A DNA stretch of 64,000 nucleotides from Isoetes taiwanensis (GCA_021234155.1 JAJEKV010000028.1:2438567-2502566), one strand, 5' to 3'. Positions 45,340 to 57,472 are shown, counted from the stretch's first letter. Notes: a model not told the origin generated them from the sequence alone. Translations and numbers: made by a program.

Positions 45340-46479
45340 AAAGAGATGTTGGGCTGTATCAGTTTATGTAATATTTGTATCCAAAATGTTTTATGGTGGC
45401 GATCAAGAAGATACAACATTTTTCATTGATATTTTGCAATGTATTGTGCCTTCTTGCTTTTGTGGAAAGCTTTGTATTATTCAATTGCCTACAACTAGAG
45501 AGAAGGACCAATTACCAGTCTGAATTGTCATTTAAGCTCTTTGTAGTGATGACCAAATCATTTATTTTGAGGGGAACTCAACATGCAGGATGGTCTTCTA
45601 GTGCATCTTCTCCCAAAACATAATTCGATTGTAAAAAAAAAGACAATAACGTCTCGTTAGATTGTTGCTCTAACATGGGAGCTTGTAGAATTCTCGATAC
45701 CTCCTTTGTTAATAGCTGGACATAAGCCTCTGCTTAAACATGAATTAAAATGAAGTTGGAGCTGATAACTTGACATTGTATATGTATTGGTTGCCAATCT
45801 ACCATGTGAAGAAGAGTAGTTGATGATCCGGATCCACCTCATCATCTCTGCTATGTGTTTCATATACAAGTATGAGAAGATGCAGATATATATTACAGAA
45901 AACTGGATATGGATATATGAATGGTGACTGGAAAAGCCCCAGCCGTGGCACACAGATATAAGCCTCCAAGAGGCACAGATTAACAGACACGGCTCTAGGC
46001 CATATATGCAGATCGATGGTATGGATTGAGGATGTGGACATGCAGAGGCACAATTTTATAACACTCCCACTACCATAAATATTCAAAGACCTCTAAAATT
46101 CTACACAAAAACTTTAGTAATACCATATAATAAACAAAGAATTTCTTGATCTTTACGCAGTCTCTACTCCTAGCAAGTCTTCACATAATTCCAATCTTTA
46201 CATAAGCGCTCATCTTCACCAAGTCATTCTTCATTCTTCACCACTACTCCCATTGGAACCAAAATCTTCACACAGAAATTTCGTCACCAGCAAATAACCA
46301 CGAAGAGCCACCAAGTTCTTTCTTCTCCCACAGTCACAAAGGTACGAAGCAACAACATACTTAGATCAGAGTTCTCCCACTTAGGCGGAGGTTCTTCTTC
46401 ATCAGTATCTCCGTCCGCCATAGTTTTTTTTCCTTCAACGAATCAGCCCTTCTAAAATTTTATATCCTACAAGAGACAA
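45340..46479. other. No gene recognised
   Basis: No domain, terminal repeat or RNA motif recognised. Confidence 0.4.
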
Positions 46480-47290
46480 GATGCTTGCCTCTACAATGTG
46501 TTGCTTTGGAACGACACGTAGTCGATTGCTTGAAGGTGGTAGATATAAGAAACATCCAACTTCTAAACCTTGCCTACACAAGGGCCATGGGCCCGCAACA
46601 TTTTAAAGCCTATTGAAAGGAGAAACATGCAGGTTGGTTCTTCATATAGAATGTGCAGAAGCACGGATTTATACATGTGTCTAATAATGAAGATCACACG
46701 CTCAAATCTCAACACATGCTTACTTGATAAACTTTGGGATGGCAGTTCTTTGAAGATGGTCAAGACAATACACTACAAAAGCCAGATCAATCCCACGCTT
46801 GCACATGATCCACACCAATACTTGTTATCACATCTGGCCATGAAGAGAGATAGAACAATTGAGTCCATTCGCGTTGGTGCACACCGTTTCAGAATTGAAA
46901 CATGCAAATGGACCAGTGGAGAAGCATGAAAAAATAGATATAACAATGTTGCAAAATGTGAGCCATTGAAGATGAATGCAATATTCTTCAGTTTTGCCCA
47001 GCATTTGTGACTATCTGAGCACAATATGTTGACTTGATTACACTTAATCAGTCTCTACAAGCACTCTTGTAACACCTACACTAATGACACGATCATCTTC
47101 TATCCTAGATGTTCTCAGCATGCGAGCTCAAATATCCTGCATCAATACATTGACATGTACACATGTACGGATGCACAGTTTATCATCGAACTTATTGTTG
47201 TTATGGATTTTCCCTCGAAAAATCTTCAAGGCTGGGGTTTTAAAATCCTACACAACAATGTGCTCTTTATTGTCCCATAGATGTTTCTGT
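46480..47290 (+). mobile_element. LINE 3' portion, microsatellite-tail family, diverged copy
   Basis: The forward strand encodes LLNLAYTRAMGPQHFKAY, then INPTLAHDPHQYLLSHLAMK and IESIRVGAHRFRIE, matching the 11.6-12.4 kb LINE segment by segment. The zinc segment follows out of frame near 46,930-47,030. The 3' UTR match extends through TTTTCCCTCGAAAAATCTTC to TTGTCCCATAG at about 47,280, with no microsatellite tail left. Older than the 12 kb copy. Confidence 0.78.
47194..47259 (+). other. LINE 3' UTR stem-loop, covarying copy
   Basis: Outer arms are ATTGTTG (47,194-47,200) and CAACAAT (47,253-47,259), still perfectly complementary although two positions differ from the ATTACTG/CAGTAAT arms of the other copies. 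The inner helix (AAAA...GGGGTTTT) is partly degraded. Confidence 0.6.
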
Positions 47291-47299
47291 AAATCGTCA

Positions 47300-48735
47300 T
47301 TTTTGCATCCAGCTCCAATACCAATATCATCAGCTTCAAATCTATTTTGTTGTGAGCAAGATGAATGTTGTTGTTTGAGAGTTTACCTCTTTGTGGCATG
47401 CTATTGTTGATTTGAGGAAATCCAGGTATGGATCCAAACATCACATTCTTTCTCGCTTAAGCAAGCTACACAGATAATAGAGAAGAAATCTTACCAAGTC
47501 TAATATATAAAGTGGCCATAATGAATCTAAATATACAGGTCTTTAAGTATGGCTTAATGCAAACATATGAAAAATGTTTCCTGCTATTCTATGTGTATAT
47601 CTATAGGAAGAATCTTGCATACTACTGCAGTCTTTAGCTGATCAAATAACAGGAGTGCAAGTATCTCAAAATGAAATTCGTGGTTGTGTGCTATCCTTGA
47701 AAACTTAATTGATAAATATAGTTTAGTTGCTTAGCTTTATAGCTTAAATGCTATGAGAACTTGTTACACATGCAATCAGATATGCTTAAATAGAAGACTT
47801 ATACATATCTAATTGCAGGTGGATAAATAGCTAAGCCTTAAATATTATAGTTTATGTTTACGATTACTTTGTGGATATCTAACTACTGTTGGCATAAACT
47901 CTTTGGTGCTTTGGCACCTATAAGCAGAACGTCTTGGATTATGTTAGGAGACATCACCCTAGACCAGGAGAAAAATGGCAAGGGTAGTTGCTAAAAAATG
48001 GAAAAGCTTGTACACTTGGATAAGTTCAGGTTCAGAATTGACCATAGATTCTTTGATAAAAGAAATGCAGCAAGGATGATTGCATATATGTAAGACAAAA
48101 AGGTCATATGGCATATTCAACAATACCCAGGAACACATTCTATCTTAAAAGGGTTTGGAGAAGCATGTGCCCATACCTTAAGTGTGTTTGTGAACCAAGA
48201 AAGAAGGGGAACACGTGCAAAGATAATATGATATGACTGGACCAGGGCGTCTGGTACATGTTTAATAACTTGGACATCATATTCCCTAATATGTCTGTGA
48301 TGGCGCAAATGGTGTCCATGAAAAAGTTTCTGAAAACCTCACTAAAAGATGGGATCCTGGCTTATCTATCTTATAAGAGGTGAGAAAGACTCTCATCAGT
48401 ATAACGTTTTTGCAAAATGGTTATTGTTTGCAAAAAAAGCATCAAGCCCTTATCTTTTATGTTGAACCTAGAAGTGGGTTCCAGCACCAGCTTTAGCAAT
48501 GAAGCAAGACCTGTCAGAATTAAAACAAGTATAGAAAGTTTAAAAGAGCTTCCTTAGAAGCCATATTATATCTTCACACGTGGGAATCCAAATATGAAAA
48601 GTTTTGTAAACGATAGCATAGGGCATGTCCGAACCACAAATATTGGGATAATAAAAATAGTATACTTAAGAAGTCTTTTCAAGAATGGATGCTACATTGC
48701 TCAGTTGGACGTTCAAGAATGGATCTGGACGTTCA
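47300..48735. other. No gene recognised
   Basis: No recognisable coding, ends or tandem repeats, apart from a short duplicated GGACGTTCAAGAATGGATC block at 48,700-48,745. Confidence 0.4.
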
Positions 48736-48739
48736 AGAA

Positions 48740-48895
48740 TGGATGCAATGTTGCTCAGTTGGGCCCTTCCCTCAACTACTTTACATTGCATCTGTGGAAT
48801 TTAATGCCCACGAATTCAGAGAGAATTCTTGGCAATCTCGAACTCGAGACCTGTACTAGAACTAGTGTGTTACCACTAGACCAAATACATAAACG
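48740..48895 (-). repeat. tRNA-derived SINE-like element
   Basis: The reverse strand has an A box TGGTCTAGTGG near 48,884-48,874 and a B-box-like GAGTTCGAGATTG about 35 bases on, then a body containing CCACAGATGCAATGTAAAGTAG that is shared with 10.9-11.06 kb. Pol III promoter boxes plus a repeated body suggest a SINE family. Confidence 0.6.
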
Positions 48896-49017
48896 TTATA
48901 ATATATAATGTTATATTTGAACTCCACCAATATCAGTTTCCACATATAAGTGAGATGGAGATTGAGAAGATAAAATGTGGGATAATAGAAGAAGCTGACT
49001 GCGATTTAGCATGTCCC

Positions 49018-49601
49018 AAAAAAGATGGAGCTGTGGTAATTTCTTCATGATATCAAGTAGGTTATTGGGAATTCTTGTTCTGACCACCGACAATCGTTAT
49101 ATAAGTGCTCTCTTATTTTGAATGGAAAACATCTCTTCATGTGTCAGTTTTCTTAGTGTTAATATGGTACAAAGCAACACAATCCAAGCACTCTTCTGTA
49201 TTGATGACACTCTAAGAAGATGGGGAGAATTAAGAAGCAGGTGATTTAGTAGTTTGCAATACAAATATGTTACAATTGAGGGTGAGATATTTTCCTTGAG
49301 TTATAGACCAACCCATGATTGAGGGGAGTGTTGGCATTGATAAAATATCGACAAGTATTATTGGTCTACTACTGAGTTAGCATGTTAATTTTTTAATGAA
49401 GTTATGTATTTGCAGTTAGAGTTTTATTCTGCAGTCGTGTTTAGCAGGTCCCAAGGAGATGGAGCCGTTGTAATTTCTTCCTGATATCAAGCAGATCGGT
49501 TGGAAATTTTTGTTTTGACCACCGACACTCGATGCATAAGTACTCTCTTATTTTGAATGGAAAACATGCTCTTCCCGTGTCAATTTTCTTAGTGTTAATA
49601 G
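49018..49601. repeat. Tandem duplication, period about 435 bp
   Basis: 49,018-49,160 and 49,451-49,601 share GATGGAGC, GTAATTTCTTC.TGATATCAAG, TTTTGACCACCGACA and CTCTCTTATTTTGAATGGAAAACAT blocks in order, about 85% identical by eye. Confidence 0.8.
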
Positions 49602-50085
49602 CAAGAAGACAATTTGAGAACTATCTTGATAGTTTACATGAAGAGAAGGTCTGTATTTTTTTTGCTTTTCATGTTGCTCGCTACCATTTTCTGCCATTGG
49701 GAAGGGTTTGGTTGCATATTTACAAACCCATGTAATTATGAGATATTATCTCAACTGATAGATGTCCTCCATATAGTTCCAAGGAATTTCATTTTTTTGT
49801 GCCGAAAAGACCTTTCAAAGCAGAGTTAGAATGCCACCAAAGTATGCATATTTGCAATTTAGGTTCCTTGAATTGTACTCTATAAGGGATATTTTGCATT
49901 ACATTTATTTTCAATCCAGTCTGTTATGCAAAATCAAGTTTTCAAAAGTTACTTTCTGCTTTGGTTATGAATCCAAGTGTTGGAAGAAATAATTTGAAAG
50001 ACTAGGTTTAAAAAGGCTATTGGCCTATTGCTGAAATTTGTACTTTTAATTTTTTTTTTTTTTAGTTATTGTTGTTAACAGATGA
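49602..50085. other. No gene recognised
   Basis: AT-rich sequence without recognisable features. Confidence 0.35.
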
Positions 50086-50086
50086 T

Positions 50087-50537
50087 ACTTTGAAGCCCGG
50101 GGGATGCACCTATTGTATAGGGGGTATACCACATGCGTGCAAGGGGTCAGCAAAAACCCCCTTGTATACGTGTTTGATTTTTTTCAAAAACCCCCTTTCC
50201 AGCCACATACAGTGCCAAAATTTCCCTAAAAACCCCAAAAAGCTACCCCTACGTACGAGTATATGTACGGTTTAAGGGAAAAACAAACCCTTTCGGGTCA
50301 CTCACATGTTTTGTACGGCCAAAACTATGTGAACCCCCCTTGCTTTGAAGTGAACGCACAAGGGATGTCTACCAACTCCAAATGTTTAGCATAAATATCC
50401 TCGTTGCACGTATATCTTCAATTTTAGCATTATGTGCTGTTATTTTCTTATATAATTATTGGCAAGTGTATCTTGCCTGATATGCTCAGTTGACTTGAAT
50501 ACATCCATAAAAGTGCGTGCAAGGGGGGCTTCAAGTC
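50087..50537. mobile_element. Possible foldback/MITE-like element
   Basis: TTGAAGCCCGGGGGATGCAC near the left end is inverted at the right as GTGCAAGGGGGGCTTCAA-like sequence. Several GGGG/CCCC-rich blocks lie inside, and a CTTTGAAG block recurs near 50,343. About 450 bp. No clear target duplication, so the class is open. Confidence 0.35.
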
Positions 50538-50539
50538 TT

Positions 50540-51420
50540 CAATGTGACTATTACCTGAACTCTTTTACAGTTGCTTTCTACAGTGTACCAGGAATTTTGC
50601 GATAAAACAGAGCATGCACTAAGCATATTATATATGTTTGAAGTTTTCAACATTTCTTCCATGCTCTTGCTTTAGCACAACTTTGTAAAAGCATGCATTT
50701 AAATATTCAAAGGCACTGATGCATACACATGGTCCACGGCTTGCTAGAGACATCCTTGCTGATAGAATTCTTGGATATCAAGGTTTGCCTTTATGCTACA
50801 AGGGCCTTCAACTATGACTTCCTTATACAAATTCGAGAACAGAAAAACTCGCATAGTCCAGCAAACCATGTTCATACAAATGTTGCCCTATGTATGATGC
50901 ATATAAGTGCTATTTGTTGGACCCTATAGCTCCTCTAGCATGCATATCAAGGATTGTATTATAAATGACAAATGTTGTTCAATGTAGATTATAAGACTAG
51001 TATGTTCTGTGGTTTATTATCCATCTTGCACTGCATGGAATCTTGATAAGGTATGGAGCATATCTATAGAGGTTTTGTTAATAGCCTCTATTTGAATTCG
51101 TTGCATCGACATTGAGGATGCAACTTATGAAAAATGGAGCCTCTACGTTGATAGAAAATGGAGCCTCTACATGTCTTTGTTATTCAAGTGACTATATGTT
51201 TCTAGGAGTCAAATGAGCTATCATACCGTGCAAAATATGGACATTTCTGAGGGATCCATTTGCTCGAAGACTGAAAATAGATCTGAATTTTTTGGAATAC
51301 TGACAAATAGACCTGAATGGAAAATATTGACAAATAGAATGTAATTTTAACTTCTCCAAATATTTAAGTTTACCTGCAATCATTTTTTACATAGTAACCA
51401 TGCAATTCTCATGCATAGCT
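50540..51420. other. No gene recognised
   Basis: AT-rich sequence without recognisable features. Confidence 0.35.
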
Positions 51421-51515
51421 CCAACAGGTACCCAATGTAACATTCGTGATGGAGTTCAAATGTGCAAAAGTGGCTCCAACAAGTACCCAATGTGACATTC
51501 GAGATGAAGTTACTA
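51418..51515. repeat. Short tandem duplication, ~57-bp unit
   Basis: GCTCCAACAGGTACCCAATG... and GCTCCAACAAGTACCCAATG... each run on through ACATTCG and GATG(G/A)AGTT. Confidence 0.8.
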
Positions 51516-51607
51516 TAATGAATGTTAGGGTGACTAAAAATAAAATTTAAAAGTTAAACATACAATTAAGTATATCTCCAACTAAATATGATGACCTAGA
51601 ATCATAG

Positions 51608-51640
51608 CATATATATATATATATATATATATATATCTAT
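51608..51640. repeat. (TA)n microsatellite
   Basis: About 15 TA units followed by TCTATCTAC. Confidence 0.95.
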
Positions 51641-51999
51641 CTACTCTATATATGTTCTTATGTTTGTGTCGCTTATTATCCATCCGGGTCCGGAATCTTG
51701 AGATCCGACGGCTCGGCGTGGGTTTGGGACGATCCTCTATTTGAATTCGTGGCCTCGAGTTTACATATAATATGTGTAAAATGCATCCCTACGGTCCGTT
51801 GATTGAAAATCGATCCTCCATCGGTCAATCCGGACGACTCATATGGCTTGGGGACACATCCTACGGTCCACGTGGCTTTGGGAATTATATGTAATAGATC
51901 CTACGGCTCATATTGTTTTTATATGGTGAGATCTTGATCGTTGATCGAGTCTAAGATCCTAAGGCTCATATTGAATGCTCGTTCCTTAAGGAAAGGCTT

Positions 52000-52075
52000 T
52001 TAAAATTTTTTATGTTATTGGGGGATTCTCAAATATTTAAGTTTAACCCCCACTCTAACCACTAGACCAAGCATT
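52000..52075 (-). repeat. tRNA-derived SINE-like head
   Basis: The reverse strand reads GCTTGGTCTAGTGGTTAGAG, a typical A box region, then TATTTGAGAATCCCC, a weak B box, about 30 bases later. No element end was defined. Confidence 0.5.
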
Positions 52076-52275
52076 AATTCTATGAATAATTTATGTTTCA
52101 AATATACTTAAGGGTCTAGGATGTTTTGAAAGTTTCAAAATGTTCCAGAAAGTTCTAGAATGTCCTAGAAACTTCTAGAATGTAAGGGAATCCAGAAGAA
52201 TTAAAGGGAATATAAGGACATGCTAAAACTAGAACAATGCGCCGTAGGACGCATTAATTTTCTTGTATATATATA

Positions 52276-53880
52276 TTTTTTTTTTGATGAACGTGGACCT
52301 TTATTACTCAAAAGAATACAAAGAGTACATGGGGGACTCAAAACCCAGTGGAGAAGATATCCACTAGAGCAACACTACCCACCACATACATAACATAGAA
52401 ACGCAGAGAACACATACCACCAGGAGCACAACTGTTTGCTATGATTAGGTCTGAATCTGAAGATATTGCTCCCAAATGACACTTTTGATGTCGTCCTTTA
52501 AGGAAGAACACTTGTACGCCTTCACAATGCGACTACGGGCATCGCTAAGCACTTGCGTATCTGAAAAGACCTGTCCCTTGAAGATGAGGAGATTTCGTCT
52601 CTTCCAGATGGACCAGATGATCCAAGCAGATGCTAAGTGGAAAGCCCTCTTTGCCAACTTGTCCCAAGAACTAGGATAGACTGACAATAGGACCTGCTGA
52701 CTATTCAAATCACAATGGAAAAGACTCAAAAGCCACTGCCAAGCAAGTCGAACATGGTGACACAAGAAAAAGCAGTGCTCAATTGTCTCATCCCTCTGCA
52801 TGCAAAGAGGGCAGATCACAGAGACCTTTGGACAAAATCGATGAACAACCGTGTTTACCCGCATGCATCTATGAGTGATCTGCCATCATAAAATAGATAG
52901 CTTAGGATGAAGCAATTTATCCCATACCCATCGCCACGATGAGGCTCAGGGATAACTAAAGGCCACGTTGGCGATGGAGGCAACACTTCAAGATGAAGCA
53001 GGACCACATACATCGAGTGCACCAGGTGCTCCTCCTTAACACTGCCATGAACCACCCAAAGCTGGGGAGCCACGTCTTGTGGGTGTGGAGGAAGTGTAGC
53101 AGCTACTTTTTCCCAAATGCCCCGGTCCCAACGAAGGAGGAGGAACTTCAATTTGAACTCATTCCACGTCAACAATCTTGTCTCATTATACCATGCAGAT
53201 ACCGTGAGCACACCTGCTGCTCACCACCGACGTTGCATCAATGGATGGACATAAGAGACCAGGGGACCATCTGCCTGGCCGTCACCCAAAGGGATCCACC
53301 AACAACTGGCTGTAGAATCTGTGTGGGCCATTGGATGAAACTAAAACAAAGTGCGCACAGTCTCCCAAGCAGCTAGCAACCCCTTGAGGAAAGGAGATGC
53401 ATTAGGATATGGAGAAAGTGGATACAATAATGCCCATGGGAGGAGAGGCTTAATGGATGGAGAGCCAAAGGAAGTGCACATCTATAAAGACTGGTGAATG
53501 AGACGCATACCTGGAGAATTATCAGCATTATTGAGAATCCGCCATATGAACTTAGAAATCAGCACCTTGCTCTGGAGAAGAAAGTGAATCATCCCCAACC
53601 CCCCCACAAAGTTTAGGCATAATGCACTTCGCCCAACTAGTTTTAACATCAACTCCTTCTTCAGTGCCACCCCAGATGAAGTTCCTGACAGTACGAACAA
53701 TGAGCTGCATCTTTGTCTGTGGTGCCAGCAAGATGGATGCCATGTAGACATGTGTACCACTTAGAACTGACTTTGCCACAGTTACACGACCAGCCATGGA
53801 TAACTTAGCCGTGGACCACCAGAACAAATGCCTTTCCAACCCCTTAATAATGACATCCCACACGTCTCCAGATGAGATGT
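52276..53880 (-). mobile_element. 5'-truncated L1-type LINE, reverse strand
   Basis: Reverse-strand order: RT thumb (KLSMAGRVTVAKSVLSGTHV, TVRNFIWGG; 53,863-53,552), a shifted continuation (FIWRILNNADNSPGMRLI; 53,760-53,482), a connector (53,211-52,855), and the zf-RVT zinc segment CPLCMQRDETIEHCFFLC with WIIWSIWKRRNLLIFKG (52,864-52,445). A T10 run at 52,276-52,285 is the poly(A) tail. Several frameshifts. Related to the copy at 55.0 kb (roughly 60% similar by eye). No target duplication found. Confidence 0.88.
52445..52864 (-). pseudogene. LINE ORF2 C-terminus, zf-RVT domain
   Basis: A 139-codon open frame covers the CxxC...HxxxxC zinc-binding domain at the end of plant L1 ORF2 and the Trp-rich helix after it. 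The stop lies about 160 bases before the poly(A) tail. The domain is thought to help bind LINE RNA during target-primed synthesis. It is truncated from the catalytic part by frame breaks. Confidence 0.88.
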
Positions 53881-53884
53881 GAGT

Positions 53885-54225
53885 TAATTTAGCATATAGT
53901 TAAGAAATTTAATTAATAATTAGTTAACTTTTTTAACCAAAAATGCTAACTAAACTTGTCTTTGCACCTTGTTCAGTTAAGTTAACAAAATTAACTAAAA
54001 GTTAACTAAATTAGAAATTAGCACTAAAAGTTAAATCACCCCCTAGAGGTCACTTTAAGTTTAGTTAAATGTGCTGAGATTTTTTTATGCCTTTGGCTAA
54101 CTTAACTAGATATGTTCGAAAGCATTTAGTTAGCTAGTTAAGTTATTGTTTTAACCAAATTTTTTTACTAAACGAGTGCGAAAGGTTTTTCCATTAAGTT
54201 AGCCTAACTAATTTTTTGGTTTCCC
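53885..54225. repeat. AT-rich segment with TTAACTA repeats
   Basis: Many direct and inverted copies of TTAACTA/TAGTTAA occur on both sides (AGTTAATTTAG, TAGTTAACTT, AGTTAACTAAATTAG, TAACTTAACTAG, AAGTTAGCCTAACTAA). The segment can fold back on itself and may be a decayed MITE. Ends not defined. Confidence 0.4.
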
Positions 54226-54227
54226 CT

Positions 54228-54400
54228 AGGGGGGCAAACCCTCGCTTATGTGGGTTTGTGGCATATCCTAGGTATATGCTGGTGACTACTCCAAACCCAT
54301 TGTTTCCTATAAATTGACAGTCACATGTGTTGTGGGTCGCTAATGTTTGAATCCGCCTAACCGGCAAGATAGACAGAGCATTGGGCTATGGCGACCCCCA
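54228..54400 (+). repeat. Dispersed repeat, copy 2 (also at 1.03 kb)
   Basis: Matches 1,027-1,215 through CCCTCGCTTATGTGGGT and a B-box-like TGTTTGAATCCGCCTAACCGGC. Confidence 0.45.
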
Positions 54401-54861
54401 AGAGGCGAAGCCCTCCAATTTCGGCAGCAGCAGAGGCCCACAAACACAAACAGAATGCCCTTGCATACTTAATGTAGAAGCCTGTGACATAGCCGCATTG
54501 CTTAGGGTGAGATTTAGAATAAGGGGCAAACCATTCTTCTTACTGTGTTCTTCAAGCATCGTCAAAGTCTTGCATCCGATTGCTCTTGCATCTTCTTGCT
54601 ATGTTCTTTAGCTCCGGCAAACTTCTTCCATCCGATTTCTTACAGTTGAAGTGGTGCAGAGACTTACTGGACCCCTTTATTTGCATTGAAGGAGGGGATT
54701 TTTATATCCAGTAAGACATTGTTTTCAAACTTTTCTCTGATATAAAAATTCGAAGGACCTTGGATCATTCAAGCCTTTTGCTCTTTCTGAATTATTTTCT
54801 TCGTCTTTCTATTGTTTGCAGGGGTTTTGTTACAGAACGAGCTAGTATATTGTAGAAAGAT

Positions 54862-54986
54862 ATAGCTCAATGGCTCTGATATCTATTATGCAATCTCTAG
54901 ATTTGTGGTAGAAATATGTGGAACGATGGCTCTGACATCTATTATGTGGATCTGTGATAGAAATACATGTAGCGAGATGATTGACG
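54862..54986. repeat. Direct repeat, copy 1 (also at 57.47 kb)
   Basis: ATGGCTCTGATATCTATTATG, TTTGTGGTAGAAATATGTGG and AACGATGGCTCTGACATCTATT recur at 57,473-57,588. Within each copy the unit is itself repeated about twice with a ~58-base spacing. Confidence 0.85.
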
Positions 54987-55001
54987 ATTGATTTAAGTAC
55001 A

Positions 55002-55563
55002 AGAACTAGTTGATCCTCGAGTGTCAGCACTCTGCCCACTATGCAAGCAAAGGGACGAGACCATTGAGCATTGTTTCTTTTTATGTGTTCATCTCCAGCC
55101 TGTTTGGTCTTGGCTGCTTTCTCTTTTTCATGTGACATTGACAAGTCAGCAAGTGCTTCTGGCTGTCTATCCGGATACTTGGAATAAGTTGCGGAGCCAA
55201 GCATTTCATTTAGCATCAGGATGGTTGTTATGGTCCATTTGGAAGCGCAGAAGACTGTCTATCTTTCAGGGTTTGGATATTCCTCCTGCAGTTGTCCTCC
55301 AAGACGCACAAGCTAGAATCGTTAAGGCTTACCATTGCTCTTCGCTTGCTCCTGCCAAGCGACAGTTGATATTTGAGTCCTATTTGAGTGTGTTGTCTTA
55401 TGCATAGGCTGGTGGTTCTACTCAGTGGATCATGATTATCCTCTGAGACTTTATTCCCGCCTCTGCATTTGTATTTTGCTTTTTGGCTTGGAGTTTCAAT
55501 AAAGTTTGTCGTCCTTCAAAAAAAAAAAAAAAAAAAAAAAAAAAGAGAGAGAGAACTGGTTGA
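55002..55563 (+). mobile_element. 5'-truncated L1-type LINE with target duplication
   Basis: The insert (55,014-55,551) is framed by AGAACTAGTTGA (55,002-55,013) and AGAACTGGTTGA (55,552-55,563), one mismatch in 12. It starts inside the zf-RVT coding, continues to a stop at 55,407, has a ~110-base 3' UTR with AATAAAG, and ends in about 26 A residues followed by (GA)n. Only about 540 bp of the LINE was copied. Confidence 0.9.
55015..55407 (+). pseudogene. LINE ORF2 C-terminus, zf-RVT domain
   Basis: The 128-codon open frame begins mid-domain: CPLCKQRDETIEHCFFLC, then LTSQQVLLAVYPDTWNKL and WLLWSIWKRRRLSIFQG. It aligns over its full length with the reverse-strand copy at 52.4-52.9 kb. The ATG at 55,021 is only the first Met after the truncation point, so this is a fragment rather than a gene. 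Confidence 0.9.
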
Positions 55564-55704
55564 ACTACCTTACCGTAATCCTACTGAAAAGCATTGCAAT
55601 TGGTTAGAACAAGTTGCCACAGCCCAGTTCTTTACTTAATTTCTGAATTAACCCCTATTTTTTGCAAGGTTTTTGATCGGCCTAAATATTTCTGTTTGTT
55701 CGCA

Positions 55705-56455
55705 GACAGAAAGGCGACATCAACCTCGTGTCTATTTGGACAGAGGCCCAGAGTTGTGCTGCCCTGAAGGCAACTGGGCGTTGCACTTACCATTTTGGCA
55801 CGGGTTCAGATAACAGGCTAGTAAAGATTTTGTCGTCAGAGATGGAACTTTGTTTGCGTGTCAGTCACCAATTGATGGGAAGTCAATGCTTTGGACTCTC
55901 AAAGAACTAATACGCATTTATGTTACTCTATTAGCTTAAATTCATAAGATGCATATCACATTTCTTTCGTTGCTCACAGGCTCCTTGCTTCCAGAACAAG
56001 ATATTCCAGGGTGACGGATTCCCTAGACATTGTTGTTTGTAGCCCCCTAGCTACTGATATGTATGACTGCGTATACCAAACTTGCACTGCTCGTTTTGAC
56101 ACTACACATGTTCCTGAGGTGAATGTTTTTTCTTCAAGATAATACAAACTATTAGTTATTGAAAAACTTAGAAGGGATGATGGAACTAAATGGCCATTTG
56201 CTAGGGTTGTATTACTCAGTATAGACATAAATAGTGGTCATCTAACGATTTCTTCCATGCCTATGTATGCTCCATCACAACCATTGTAATTAACCGTAGT
56301 TCTCATTCATTTCCATTAGCATTTGCAAACAAGCAATTAGCTTAGACCTTAAGAAGTAACTTTTTGCTTGGGCAGGGTGTATTGAAAGCAATACATGCAG
56401 CAATGGCCACAGATTTCAGACCTCTTGACGAATCCTATACGTGTATGGTATGCAT
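55705..56455 (+). pseudogene. Exon-like blocks of an unidentified split gene
   Basis: Three stretches look like exons. The first begins about 55,706 after TTTGTTCGCAG. The second runs about 55,979-56,119 (LLASRTRYSRVTDSLDIVVC, TDMYDCVYQTCTARFD) with GGTGAATG at its end. The third runs about 56,378-56,448 after TTGGGCAG (GVLKAIHAAMATDFRPLDES) with GGTATGC at its end. The second and third would splice in frame. I do not recognise the protein. Flanking exons were not found, so the gene may be incomplete. Confidence 0.4.
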
Positions 56456-56686
56456 CATATCCGTGGTTCTATGGCTTAATTGTAGTTACCTAAGGTTTTT
56501 TATTATGGTGTCGCATTTGTAGCATGCCTCCTCCATGTTACCATATCTATAATGGCATGCAATTCCAGGCGAAGATGCTAACACTGAAATCAAGCAGGAA
56601 ATGAGAATAATAAAAAACCATGTTTAAGAACCTCTGCCACATGTTCTTGCCACCAACATCTTTTAAAGCTTTACGTTTAATAAATT

Positions 56687-57462
56687 GTGATAGTATATTA
56701 TATCTGCATAGGTATCAGCTTGGCTTATACCTATTTTAATTTCTACTTCTCTAGTCTTGGATTTTGGATCTGTGAAAGTGCCAAAGGAAGGCATGTCCAT
56801 GCTCAGATCATTAGGAACAAAGTCGGGCCATATAAACGCTTATGGAACCCCCTAATTAATATGTATGTTATATGTAGAACCATAAGAAATGCACGCCTTC
56901 TGTTTAACAATATGTTCAATCAGGATGTGTTTACCTGGACAATTACGATTACAAAGCATGCTGAAGTTGGAGACTGTAACCAGTTTTTGCTCTCTTTGAG
57001 CAGATGCAACAATGTCGTTGCACCAAATAAGACCACTTAAGTTAGCATTTTATATGCCTGTGCAAGGACAAATGCCCTAGAGCAAGGAAAGTGATACATT
57101 TGTTGAGAATAATTGGAACCAAGGAAAATAATGTAGCTTACAATGTTAAGTTCGTGTAGTAATCAAGGTGGGGGCAAACTTCTTCATGCACTTCTCCTAA
57201 GAAAAAAAATTGAAACTAGAGGTATTTCTTGGCACTGCACTTCCTGCTATGTATGCAAAATATGGGAACATTGTAGATGCTTGACAGGTGTTTGATAGAA
57301 TTTCAAAAAAGAATGTTGTTTCATGGACAGTCATGATTTCTAGTTATACTGATTAAGGCAACAGAAGTCAGGCTCTTACTGTTTGGAGAAATGCAGTGTT
57401 ATTTTACTCCAAATAGGGTCACCTGTATAAACATGTTGAATGCATGTGGAAGCGCAGTACAA
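56687..57462 (+). pseudogene. PPR protein pseudogene (PLS-type repeats)
   Basis: A run of pentatricopeptide-repeat signatures, read with several stops and shifts: GRHVHAQIIRNKV, LINMYVICRTIRNARLLF, DVFTWTITITKHAEVGD, VAPNKTT, ACARTNALEQGK, then HALLLRKKIETRG, MYAKYGNIVDA, VFDRISKKNVVSWTVMISSY and TPNRVTCINMLNACGSA. These fit plant organelle RNA-editing/processing PPR proteins. Stops at 57,038 and later, plus frame changes near 57,220 and 57,400, show it is dead. About two repeat triplets remain, with no E/DYW tail. Confidence 0.88.
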
Positions 57463-57472
57463 TTTCTCAAAA

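Noticed and set aside
52276-53880. Target-site duplication for the reverse-strand LINE
   Set aside because: Only short AT-rich similarity (TTAATTT) was found between the two flanks; not convincing.
54862-54986. True primer-binding sites in the ATGGCTCTGATATC blocks
   Set aside because: Only part of the primer-binding complement matches, no LTR end adjoins it, and the block is internally repeated.
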